Part shown: positions 11,573 to 22,453 of the stretch, piece after piece
Layout of the letters: the number at the start of each line of letters is the position of its first letter
How positions within the stretch are numbered: the first letter of the stretch is position 1
From: Nymphaea colorata
Taxonomy: Eukaryota > Streptophyta > Magnoliopsida > Nymphaeales > Nymphaeaceae
Reading direction: 5' to 3'
DNA length: 64,000 nucleotides
Assembly (NCBI RefSeq): GCF_008831285.2
Contig: NC_045145.1
Coordinates: 19,112,040-19,176,039 of the forward strand
Made by a program: the position numbers and the translations under genes
Notes under the pieces: generated by a model
Database searches by the model: none
Told to the model about the DNA's origin: nothing
What the model saw: the letters and a program-made list of their open reading frames with translations, nothing else

Positions 11573-13611
11573 GTTGGTATTGGGGTGAGAGGTATTTAAT
11601 GGAATTCTTCATCTAATCTGGTGTCGTTCGTGTTTGCGCACTTCAATGGTTAAGTAGATGACTAAATTTTTCTTAATATTTGGGACTATTTGAAAGGCGT
11701 AAAGGCCTAAAGATCAAGTAGACCTGGCTTCACTTTGCCCCAGCCTTGAAGTTGGTACACAGCTTTTTGTAACTTGCTACTGAAAAGTCTAACCTTTCCA
11801 TGGACCTGATATATAATGCAAGACGCAGTGAGGGGAACTTGTTCGGGTTTATGACAATCTATTGGTGGTTGCAGGTGATATGAGTGCGTTGCTGACAGAT
11901 GAAGTTAATACTCTTCGAAGCATTAGCATAATATTAAATACTTGTTGGATACGTGGTTAGGACGCTTCCATGCACTGGTCAATCTGTTGGAGTCGTCTCA
12001 ATTTGGACAGCTAGCAAACTCCACAAATTCTTGCTTCTTTCTTTCATCAGTGAGATTATTTCTCATGTCTTTATTTGTAGGCCTATTCCTTAACCAATGG
12101 AAACAAGTATCTGCACCAGAAACTGCTGCCACTACATGGATGCCTGCACTCTTGGGTTTGGTTAGAATTCCGTTTTGCTCACTGCGCCTTTCTATGGCGT
12201 CGTTGGTTTCTTCTCTTACGCTTTGTCATAAGAACGCATGATAAGAAAGTGCGAACGGGCTGATCAGCTACCAAATGAATGAAACAAACACAAGAAGTTC
12301 AACCAGAATCACTTTCTTATGTTCCTCCAAACACTGAGCAGCGCCCGTTTGCATTTTCCATCAGATTAATACAAAGGAAGAGGAAACATGTCTACTGCCC
12401 AATACCAGGAAGATTCTACCAGGGAGAGGGAAAGTGAAAGTTGCAACAGCTACGTGATAGAGAAAGATTTCCAGACCTAGTCGATTCCTTTGTGTGTGCG
12501 TGTGTATATGTGTGAGAGAGAGAGGTCAAATGAACATTAGTACTCGTCCCATTAGCTGCAAATTTCACCATAGCAGGCTCATGTTTTCTGATAGAGAAAG
12601 ACTTGCAGACTTTACAGTGCTTTCGATGGTCCACATCAAACACGCAAGACAAGACACTACGCATCTTCAATTTCACAATTAAAAACCTAAAATTGCAGTG
12701 GGATGTGAAGCACTACTGATCTTAGGAAGAAAGAGAAAAGCCGAATGGCGGTTGGAAAAATTAAATTTCCCGCGATATCACTTTTTCCTTTTCTGGGTAG
12801 AGCACAATGCTCGGAGCCCAACATCATCGTTGAATATCCGTTCACTTTCTACGTCTGCCTTCACTACCTCTCACGTCTGCCTTCACTACCTCTCTCTCTC
12901 ACCCAATGATACACGGTAACTCGGTGTTCCTGCCTTCCTTCCACCTTGCTGCCTCTCCTGTGGAGAGAGAAAGCGTTCTCTTCAGCTGTAGGAGCCTTGG
13001 AGGTGTCCCTGCTTCTTCCCCACTTTCCTCGCTTTCTTCAAACCGTTTCCAACGCCAGAATCCCGTTCAACTTTCTACTGACTAACTTCAAGAGGAAGAG
13101 GGAAACCTATCAACCGAAGTTTTCTACTATTTCCTTTCCTGATACAGTCGCTTCCTCCATCCCTGAGGTACGATTTTTCTGGCGTTGGAAACCATACACA
13201 AGAAGAGGGGTTGTGGCCATTCCCCATGTGTGCTTTACAGAACCGACATCAGCTGACGGAAATGGCAGTTACCCTGTATTGGCCAGGAAAAATGTGCAAG
13301 CATCACCTAGCGAGGTTGTCCATTATCTCCGGTTCCCGCTGATTGCAGTCAGTAGCTCATCTCTGTTCTGATGGCCTGCAAGGTTTCAGAAACTTGCTTG
13401 AGTGTATATGCCTTAACAGTCATGGCCTAATGGTGGAAAGGCATCGTTGCTGAAATTGGTTGAATTGGTTTTTCTTAAGTGCGTACATATCGATGAGAAG
13501 TGCACTTTTGTGGCGAACTTTAACTTGTTTTATTAGAACGGGATACAGCGTAGAAGACCCAAGAAACAGAACTTTGAGACTGGCTTGTATTGACGGCAAT
13601 ATCGTTAGGCA
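11572..13611. other. Upstream region and probable 5' leader of the DUF3444 gene
   Basis: No protein motif was recognised. The open frame at 12946-13371 has no family signature and more likely reflects 5' UTR sequence. A good splice donor (CCTGAG|GTACGA, near 13167) suggests a 5' UTR intron. The CT-rich stretch at 12820-12900 resembles a plant core promoter. These readings are inference. Confidence 0.4.
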
Positions 13612-15357
13612 ATGGCATCTTCTAGTTTCCCCTTTCTTGCCCTTCCTCCTCCTGGCAGGGATTCTCCATCATTTTGGACAATTTGCCCCTTCTGTCATTA
13701 CGCTCACGAATACCTGAGGAAGTATGAGAAACTTGATCTTTGGTGCCAAATTTGTGGCAGAGCCTTCCGTGCGATACCGATGGCTTGCGCACCGCTCGTC
13801 GTTCCTGGCACACAATCTTACTACTTTGGGCCTTTTGGATATGGGGGTTATTACTCTGCCAGTCCAGGGACTCCTTGGTGGCCCTTCTGCCCTCCTCTGC
13901 CCCTACCCATGGAACCTTATGGACCCCCAAAATCTGCCCATGTAACACCACCTGAGCATCAAATTCCATCAACTACCAATCGGCAACCCCACAACCCACT
14001 GCCAGTATCTGAAGCTAATGGAGTGGACTCGTCCCACAAACTGGTTTCTAGTACGAAGATAAGGTCTGGTGAGATTGAGGTGAGCAGCAGAAAGCGAGAC
14101 CATGTGGTGAACAAGGATCAAGTGAGAACTGAAACAAGGATTACACGGTCTCGGAGCGAACGGGTTGCAACTAGAACGAGATCAAGGGTGCACAAATATG
14201 CAATTCGAACTGAACCAAAGATTAGACGATCAAGGAGCAGTTCGGTTTGTCAGCTTGTACACCAACACGCGGGGCAGCTTTCTAGCTCGACTAAAGCATT
14301 AGCAATTCAAGGAAATTTACCTGAAAAGACGAGGACCTTGCTGGTGAAGAAGGCTAAGATGGAAGTCCTCAAGAATCTTCCTGAGCATCTTGAAATGGAG
14401 AGAAAGTTGGTTCCCACTGGTAATGTCCTAGCTCGTTCATTAGCCACCACTACAGCATCAATTACTACTAGAGCTCAGAATAGGAGAAAAGATAGGGTGG
14501 AACAAAAAATTTCAAATCTAAACTTTTTGAAGTCCAAGAAGACTCACAAGGGATCAAAAGGGATAAAAAGTGCTGTGAGTGAGAAGAAAGAAGCATCAAA
14601 TTATAAGACACACTGTGGTGATCCTGGGGAAGGGGAATTACGTGAATTATTCCACGAGGGTTGCGAAGACATTGTTCCTCTGGAGAAATTTGATGGATCA
14701 GTCTCTACTTCCTTAATTATTGAGATTCCAGACTCTGACTTCTATAATTTTGATGATAACCGGAATGAGAGCACCTTTGAAGAAGGACATATATGGGCAA
14801 TATATGATGAAGCAGACGGGATGCCTCGCATCTATGCTCGGATTCAGAAGGTTATCTCACGTAAGCCATTCTTTGTGCTGTTGAATTGGTTGCAATCCGT
14901 GACCGGTATGAATAATTCATGTGGACAATTCAAGATCGGAAGGGGCACAAGCTGCGATGTCCTTAACCTTTTCTCACATAGGGTGACGTGGGATATTTCA
15001 CCATTTACTGGTGACATAAGAATCCATCCAAAGAAGAATGAGGTATGGGCAGTCTCTTATGTGGCCACTGAACATGCCTCCCTCCACCAAATAGTTGAAA
15101 TACTGAATGAGTACACAGAAGAACATGGCGTTTCACTTATTTCTCTTGCTAGGGTTTCTGGATTCAAGTGTGTGTATCAAAAGCTGCATGAAGGTCTAGG
15201 TGGTTTTGCCTCTACGTGGTCTTTATCAAAGGAAGATCTGCATAAGTTTTCACACCAAATTCCAGCTATAAAAATTGCAGAAGATATTCCTGATGTGCCT
15301 GGTGATTGCTGGGAGCTTGATCCGGCTGCCATTCCAAATTGTCTTCTTGGAGCATGA
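13612..15357 (+). CDS. DUF3444-domain protein, DnaJ-related but without a J domain
   Basis: Single open frame of 581 residues starting at an ATG in GGCAATGGC. Residues 21-56 match the zinc-ribbon-like motif that sits between the J domain and DUF3444 in plant DnaJ-DUF3444 proteins: FWTICPFC, then EYLRKYEKLDLWCQIC (Cys 25, 28, 45 and 48). Next comes an aromatic, proline-rich stretch (about 65-105), then a long Arg/Ser/Lys-rich region (about 140-330, with RSRSERVATRTRSR) that looks disordered and nuclear. DUF3444 itself spans about 370-555 (EIPDSDFYNF, GHIWAIYDEADGMPRIYARI, FFVLLNW, YVATEHASLHQIVEI). No HPD J domain is present, so Hsp70 stimulation is not expected. The biochemical role of DUF3444 is unknown. 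The GC-poor gene shows no intron in the coding region. Confidence 0.88.
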   Translation: MASSSFPFLALPPPGRDSPSFWTICPFCHYAHEYLRKYEKLDLWCQICGRAFRAIPMACAPLVVPGTQSYYFGPFGYGGYYSASPGTPWWPFCPPLPLPMEPYGPPKSAHVTPPEHQIPSTTNRQPHNPLPVSEANGVDSSHKLVSSTKIRSGEIEVSSRKRDHVVNKDQVRTETRITRSRSERVATRTRSRVHKYAIRTEPKIRRSRSSSVCQLVHQHAGQLSSSTKALAIQGNLPEKTRTLLVKKAKMEVLKNLPEHLEMERKLVPTGNVLARSLATTTASITTRAQNRRKDRVEQKISNLNFLKSKKTHKGSKGIKSAVSEKKEASNYKTHCGDPGEGELRELFHEGCEDIVPLEKFDGSVSTSLIIEIPDSDFYNFDDNRNESTFEEGHIWAIYDEADGMPRIYARIQKVISRKPFFVLLNWLQSVTGMNNSCGQFKIGRGTSCDVLNLFSHRVTWDISPFTGDIRIHPKKNEVWAVSYVATEHASLHQIVEILNEYTEEHGVSLISLARVSGFKCVYQKLHEGLGGFASTWSLSKEDLHKFSHQIPAIKIAEDIPDVPGDCWELDPAAIPNCLLGA

Positions 15358-15722
15358 CTGATCAATGGATAGCAAAGGATGCACTCATGGTGGTAAAACT
15401 GATGCCCATGAGCTTTTGTACACTGCCCTTGCATGATGGAGGGTTAGTGGTTTGCAGAAATTTGTCTCTCGGAGGTTTGGCCTTTACGTGGTCCTTATCA
15501 AAGAAAGATCTGCATAAGCTTTCAACCAAATTCCAACTATAAAGATTGCAGAAGATGTGCTGTCTGAAGATTTCTGGGAGCTTGATCCTGCCGCCATTCC
15601 AACTTTTCTTTTTGAGAGCATGACTGACTAATGAATAGCAAGTCTTAAACTCATCGTGCCATGAAGCTTTTGTATACTGCCCTTGCATGATGAAGGGTCA
15701 ATGATCTGCAGAAGTTTGTATC
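15195..15722. repeat. Tandem duplication of the 3' end of the DUF3444 gene
   Basis: About 265 bp covering the last 55 codons and proximal 3' UTR (about 15195-15460) is repeated immediately downstream (about 15467-15722), offset by roughly 256-272 bp because of small indels. Shared landmarks are AAGATCTGCATAAG, GGGAGCTTGATCC and TACTGCCCTTGCATGATG. The second unit still shows the WELDP-type coding trace but has frameshifts, and it lies after the stop codon. It is a broken terminal exon copy within or just beyond the 3' UTR. Confidence 0.8.
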
Positions 15723-15947
15723 AGTTATAAACTTTTTTGATCAGTTGTAAATTTGAATACCCATATTTCTTCTAGAAGATCAACGGATAATAACATGTTT
15801 TCTAATCAGTTTAGTTTTTTTGTGAGACAAAAGTGACCATCCTTTCATTGCAATTCTTTTGTCTGTGCAATAATGGATGAGACACCTATCCGCGACCAAT
15901 ACTATTTCACTTTTGGAACACTATACTCGGGAGGCTTGATGTCCAAA

Positions 15948-15953
<6 letters not shown>

Positions 15954-15978
<25 letters not shown>
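15954..15978. repeat. (CT)n microsatellite at the left edge of the duplicated block
   Basis: About twelve CT units starting about 50 bp inside the duplication boundary. It is followed by ATCTGCAG and a 28-codon frame starting MTEQIEVINHLVQKKFWLHM. The downstream copy carries the same tract at about 55890-55912. Confidence 0.85.
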
Positions 15979-15984
<6 letters not shown>

Positions 15985-16586
15985 CAGATGACAGAACAAA
16001 TTGAGGTCATTAACCATCTTGTCCAGAAAAAATTCTGGCTTCACATGATTCCTGGTGATCTTAGGGATGAATGACGGGCATGACAGTCCTTTCTGGTTAG
16101 TGGTTCCTTCTCTACTTGTTTACTATCCAATACAGAGAAATGTTTGCCAATTATAGTGTGACGTATAAAGTCAAGAGGGTTATGAGTTTTTTCATTGTTT
16201 TCAGATTTTTCTTCTCATACTATGACTGTTGTGTGACTAATCATTTTTTTTTGTTTTCAAGTGGTCCATATTTATTTTCCATGCCTTTGATTCGTACTGC
16301 TTACTCTGATAGTAACTTTGGTGGCTACAATTTCACAAATTTCTAATGTTATCATAATAACTATAAGGGTGAAGTTCGAGGCATTGTGCCTGTAAGGGAT
16401 GCTTCTTTGTCTACCACTTTCAATTTTGTATTAGCGCCAGCTAGGATACTCATGCAGAACGATGTGTTGTGCATATAATTTGGGGCTCAAATTCATTTAT
16501 GTAGCACAATTATATAAGTTTACTCACGATTCCAAAAATGGATATAGTAGCATATTGTTTTGGTTGAGTCTAGAATCATTTCATAC

Positions 16587-16778
16587 ATGCCAGTAGGCCG
16601 CCTGAAAACTGAAACGTTCGCTTGTTTTAGGGTGCGGACCCCTATGAAAGCGCAGAACGATCCAATCAAGCTCTTTCACTCTGCTATTCTTAAAGCGGGT
16701 GGATTCGCAGCTCACACAATAGGAAGAGGGAGAAGCGGTCGACAGATCGGTCTCCCATCGGAGGTGTTTGGCCCCTAA
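16587..16778 (+). other. Unassigned conserved open frame
   Basis: A short ATG-started frame (63 codons; open without ATG back to 16560) ending in SGRQIGLPSEVFGP. The downstream copy at 56358-56549 has only two or three base changes and the same stop. It is more GC-rich than its surroundings. I do not recognise the protein. Conservation between recent duplicates is not by itself evidence of coding function. Confidence 0.25.
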
Positions 16779-19700
16779 AAGGGATTGGGGTTTTAGATCC
16801 TCGGGAAGTCCTTTCAGTGTTGGAAAAATTTTGAATCATGTTTTTTGTCATGCTGATCCTGTTTTGAAGGATCTCTTTATTGTGTTTGGTAAAGGCTGCT
16901 GGTATTGATAGCTGAATGTGATCACTGGTATTGATAGCTGAATGTAATAATTTTGGTCATGACATTTCATGGGCAATCAAACTAGTGATTTACTTAGGTG
17001 CTATTTCTTTTATGACTTATGCTTTCTTGCTTTACACAAACTTGTGTTCTCTTTGTCCGAAGTCTTATCAATATGTATGCTGATTCCGGTCTCACTTCTT
17101 TTTGCTACTATGTGTCTGTCCTGGTGTTTACTGTCATGTCCCTATATTCCAATATCTGAGAATGTTGTCATATCTAGCTCCTAGATCCATATCCCTGAGA
17201 ATTTGTGGTGGCAACGATGTCCTATGGGGGCCACATTAAATAGATGGATCCCCTGCAATTGTTCATGTCCAAAGAGGTGACAATTTAGTCCAATTTGCAA
17301 CTGTCTTTGCATATGGTCAGCATATGATGTTCAGAATAACAGATGACTGGGGCCATCGTTGTTTGGTCAACGTCTTCTATGATCAAAGCTTTTTCCAGAT
17401 TCTGGAGACCATGACCATCACTCCATGGTAGGATGACTTCAATTCCTATGTTCTCCGGTTCTCTTCACTATTACTTGAGTATAGGAGAATTAGTTAATAT
17501 GCAAACAATAAAATAAATTGGTGACTAAATATGTTACTAGGAGCATATTGGGATAACCTTCACAAGTGTTGTGAATTTGGGAGAACTAAAGATAAATCGG
17601 TATCCTAAAAGTTACAAGGGCAAAGAGCACTTGTGATCACTTGGACCTCATATGTTGTCCTACTTTTGGTGGGGGTAAATGTTTACTATAATTTTCAGGG
17701 CTTGAATTTTGGGTATGGGACAGACCTTCATTACTAATGTCATCATTGCAATTGCCAGCCTAAGACTATGCTGTTTCATATAGGTAGTCTGCTTGTAAAA
17801 AGAATGTCATCACTAATTCAAATAATAATTTTCAGGATGTGTTGGTTATAAAAATCAATCATGATACTAGCAAGGACATTGTGTAAATGAGGCAGAATTG
17901 ATTATGTTGGCTGTTTTCCTGAGACGCTTTCGGGATGCTAATTTTGATAGCATTATTGTAGGAGGTGTTGGCCATAACTACCCTAATGATGGCATATAGG
18001 ATATGAAAATTGTCTGGTTTTGGAAGATTTTATGGTGGAAGTTTCTGTAATAACAATTCTGGTTGTCATCCTGTTTCAATTCCCAGAGGCTTTGTCTGAT
18101 ATTTTGATTTTTTCGTTGTGCTTTGCACCTAGACAAATCTAACAATATTTCTTCCTAACTGGGCTAATTTCTTCGGATGCTAGTAACTTACATTTTGCAG
18201 TCTGATATTTCCATGAATAATCTGTGTCATTTCAATTTTGTCATATGGTAGGACAGAAAATTGTGTGTTTCTCCTCTTTTGAGTCTTGTTCATTGCATAG
18301 TCGCGAATGTTAGCAATACTTGTAAAATATTGTGATAATATTGCCTAAAACAACTTAAACTGAAAAAGGGATTTTAACATGATATGCTCAAATTATTGCT
18401 GAACCTTTTTCATATTCTAAATATCTTTTTCTCAACATTGTAATAGTTATTTTGAATAATTATCAATCATTTTGTAAGGAAAGCGTCAGAAAATTCAGAC
18501 TCGGTAATTTCCTATTGTTCATATATTTCAAAACTGTTTGAATTTAAAAATATAATATTTTTTATTAATACCCGAGAAAGATTGCGTTTATAAGAAACCT
18601 TAAAACTGTCTTTCAGTCCAAACAAAAGCTATTGTGTCACCCATTTACTGGCCATGATGCTTTATAATGGTGCACCTAAATTTTGTTCATGGCTTTCTTA
18701 ACTAGTTCACTTTCTTTACTCATTCTAAATGTGGTTTTTCTAGAAGTGATGTTTGTGCCACATGAATGTTGGTAATCTCAAAGGAGTAACTTGATTCAAC
18801 ACTGAACTTTCATTACTAAAAAGAAAAACACAAGAGATGTCATTGTTGGTGAGCAACATCCCTACTATTTTTTGTTTGGTTAGAGTGCAATGGAGGAAGG
18901 CAGATGTGACAAATTTCCTAGCCATTCCAGCTCAATGTTCTATAAATTTTTGCGACCATTTTTTGGTGAACTCGCTTCTAGTGCTTAGTGGCAACACTAT
19001 GTCAAGAACTGAAGCTGCGGGGCAAACTTTGAGTAGATGTTCAAGTTTGCTATGAAATTGGTGAAACTAGTGTTTGAGAAAGAGGAGCATCCATATGAAG
19101 GTCATGGAAGTGATAAAAGATCTCAGCTGAAAAAATTGATTGTTGTAAGTATTAATGATGATTCCTGCTACAAGTGTTGACAAAATATTACATGTGAGGC
19201 ACGATGTCTACTGGTTTCTTGAGGTCCACTGGAGAGTGATTTCTTATGATGTGATGCGCATCTGATGAGCAATTCACAATCAATTAGCAGATGCTTCTGG
19301 GTCAAGTATCAAAGTAAGGAACAGCAGGCGTGTTGCCTGATCAATTCGTGTCCCAATGACATGATTGCAATTTATAATTTTCTCAATAATAGTGTTGCTT
19401 GATCTATTTTTTTGCGGAGGGATTGTGGTGACTGAACACCTGGGCTCATTTTCGAGCTAAAGGTTTGGAGATCCTGAACAAGAAATTGCATATTCCATGA
19501 TTAGGTATTTGGGGCAACCTGAGCTTCATCTTCTGATAACAAAGTAAATGTATTACTAGAAAATGGGAGAAAAGGAATTTACTTTTAGCCTAGTCTACAT
19601 TCTTGTGATTGCGTTTCTCCTATAGTATCTGAAATGTCTTGCTGTTTTAAGTACCGGGTGAACATTGAACTTAAGAAAGAGATTTAGTGCACGAAAAGAA

Positions 19701-20405
19701 TTACATAGGGGAGGTTTATTTATTTTTCGCTGCTTATGTCACAAGAGAAACAATTATTTTGATATACTTCTTGAATGGATTTAATCTAAATTGCATGAAT
19801 AACTTATGCTTGGTTAGAGACTGATTTCTTTCTTTATACCATTTTTTCTGTTCTGTCACAGATAGCCTGCTGCTTGCCATACTGGACGACCACTCCTTAA
19901 CCTTTTCCGGGAAGCTGTGTTAGGCAGTCCGATACTGCGTTATGCAATAGTTGATCCTGGAAATTGAATTCTTGAACTTTTTTACTTGAATTTTTCAGTC
20001 CAACCCCCAGTTAGATGAATGGTGCTCTTGTTGACCACCTGGCTGATGTCTAGAGGTCTTGCATGGTCCTCTTTTTCATCCGCAAACTGTTGGTGGCTTA
20101 CACATGCCTACATAAAGGGGTCTGTTTGATGGTGAAACATGCAAGTGTGAATGCTAAAATCCGTATAAAGCAATTGCAAACCAGTGATAATGCTTGGTTC
20201 CCAGTTTTTGGGTGAAACCTTGTTTCCTCAATTGCTGCCATGCTAGAACAGGGTTTGATGAAAAAGAAAAATTTCATCGACACAGAGTGGACTCTGCTCT
20301 AAAGAATGAAACTAATCAATTACAATGCAAAGCTGGTCTGCAACATTTGACTGCTTGATGATGGACAGCTCAAATAATATCTCCATTCTCCTGTACAAGT
20401 CTGGT

Positions 20406-22453
20406 CTAAATACGATAATGGCAGGGTGAAGTCTGTGTGTTGAAGCACAGCAGGTACTGTTGTTCAGCTAATAAATGAGGTGTTGCCTTCTCAACTGTCT
20501 GTATGGAATTACAATGAAGTCTCATGTGAGCTGTTTTTAGTTGGGAAAAATTGTGAGCTGGATACTGAAATATGTTAAGGTAAACGATCTTGACCTGAAA
20601 TCCCATCTTTTCATAGAGCTGTTGTGCAGCTTTGTTGTTTTTATCTACGTGTATAAACACTTGCCTTGCACCTGTCATGTTCAGGCAAACACATCAGCTT
20701 CAAATTCGAGCAAGGTTGATAAAACAATGGAGATGGATGCATATGCACCCCTCAAATGGTAGTTGCTGAATTTGAGATACCTGATTCCTTCGCAGTTTCT
20801 ATTGCTAACTGTAACATGTTACTTGCGATTCCCTGTCGTCTTGCAAATTTAGCCACAGATACATTTGCGACATACGCATATCTTTCTGTATCTCTTTGAT
20901 AGAGATGCTGTATCCCAGGCTTTACATGTTCCTTTTTTCCAATTGATTGATCAACATGTTGAAGCAACAAGGCGTCAATCTCAGGTGTCTAGACATAATG
21001 TGAGAAAATACAATGGAGAAGAAGGTATTGTAACTCACCCCTGGAAAACTTTCTCCATGATGTAGGTTCCGGATACTAATGTCAAGAGTTCCGACTATAC
21101 TATTCAATATCGTACGTTTAGCACCATCCTCCTTAACCTGAAATTGCATAGATGGTGTATGAGATGCTTTTCCTTTTTAAGTTCCCCAGCAGGCTATGAG
21201 AAGGAAAAATTCACAAACAGCTGCTGCAGATAGCAGTGCTGCATCAAGAATATATTATCATCAAAGATGCTAGGTTGAATAAAGTCAAGATAATGTGGGG
21301 ATTAGGTCAGGTAAGACTGACATACCGCAACGATGCAGGTACATTTTGCTGTGAGCTGTCCGAGACATCGCCTTTTCAAGGTATTGTACTCCTTACCAAG
21401 GGAAAAAATTAGAGTTATTTTAAGTAAACAATCAAGAAAATTTATGGTTCATGAGGTCAAATAAAAATAGGTATTCCGGCGGTGGCCATTTTTCAAGATG
21501 ATGACTAATGAAGGTGCAATCTAAATGTGACATTTCCTGGTACTTGTTACTCGCTTAGTTGGAACAAATGAACAAGCTATATTATTTGAGTTCTGAAAAA
21601 TATGTTGTGCATTTTTTTCTTAACCCTTGTTTTACTGAAAGACTTAACTTTGGTCTTTACCGTTGCTAAAAGAAAAAACAGAAGCAACGGTTAAGCTGAT
21701 AAATCTAACAGTTAATGCTATTTCTGAGAGCTAGAATCTCAGTGATGCTGTGGTTACTACATGAAACCTGCTATAATGTTCATGGAAGGTATCCTCTTGT
21801 ATCACCTACTTTGCTATTAAGTGCTTACTGACCAATTTTGCAAATTTGAATTTTTGCAAAGTTCTAGTAAATATTAGAAGTAAAAACAAGTGATCTAACA
21901 GAAAAAGTTCCCATATACCTGCTCAGCGAACTTCCGTTTGTAACTGTCCACATAGCTGGTAGACAAAGAACAGATGAAACATGTGGTTAAAGGGGATGAG
22001 CAAATGCATGAAGCAAATCAACAAGCACGGAAACTTTGAACTAACAAGTAATGTGAATGCAGCCTAACCGGTTATGAAGTTGGCCTTCGTACCGGCTTTC
22101 AGCTCTCAACCAAGCTGCGGTCTGTCACGCATCAGGGAAACAGAAGCAAACAATTTCAGCGAAACAAATTGATGATGTAGCAATGAAGGAACGTACTGGT
22201 TGGCCGTCGATTTCTACTAGTTCTCACCCAATATTCTTCATCAACGGTGGCTTCCCGAGCGACGAAATGGCCGAACCGCTTCCGGAGCTTGCTCCCATCT
22301 TGTTGGTATGCTTCCTGTAGCTTGTCGAACTGAAGGGCCGTCGATCGCTGGACAGGGATCTCAGGGCCTGGTGGCTTGTGGAAGCGTTTCGACTCGTTTT
22401 CTCTTTCAGGATCGGCTTCCTTAAGCGTCTGGCGAGAAGTCGACACAGTTTGC
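20406..22453 (-). CDS. GNAT-family N-acetyltransferase, probably plastid-targeted (exons 2-9; first exon not placed)
   Basis: GNAT enzymes transfer acetyl groups from acetyl-CoA to amines. Exons read on the minus strand: 22453-22228, 22121-22069, 21955-21919, 21391-21326, 21137-21039, 20988-20781, 20671-20595 and 20498-20406, all with GT-AG borders and consistent phases, giving about 285 residues. The first part (FGHFVAREATVDEEYWTAAW) resembles the conserved N-terminal segment of plant plastid GNAT6/GNAT7-type proteins. The catalytic fold follows: VGTLDISIRNL (beta-4), YVANVSVAKFARRQGIASNM (acetyl-CoA loop, R-x-x-G-I-A) and VDKNNKAAQQLYEKMGFQ (C-terminal motif). The first exon is unresolved because exon 2 starts after a poly-T tract at an acceptor. 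Exon 9 is inferred by skipping a short frame-open intron so that VEKATPHLLAEQQYLLCF follows GFQ. The subfamily assignment is from memory. Confidence 0.82.

Larger units (their letters stand above)
15901..21714. repeat. Segmental duplication block 1, upstream copy
   Basis: This block recurs in the same orientation at 55840-61087. The offset is 39939 bp at the left edge and 39373 bp over the GNAT exons, because the downstream copy lost about 570 bp in several internal deletions, including parts of 16190-16380 and 19090-19440. Elsewhere the two are nearly identical over long stretches, including the CT run at 15954-15978 and the 71-codon frame at 16969-17184. Only the GNAT gene at its right end is a recognisable gene. 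The left 4.5 kb is unassigned plus-strand sequence with short open frames. Confidence 0.92.

Noticed and set aside
12946..13371. 141-codon plus-strand frame upstream of the DUF3444 gene
   Set aside because: No motif, atypical composition, and a splice donor inside it. More likely 5' leader sequence than a separate gene.
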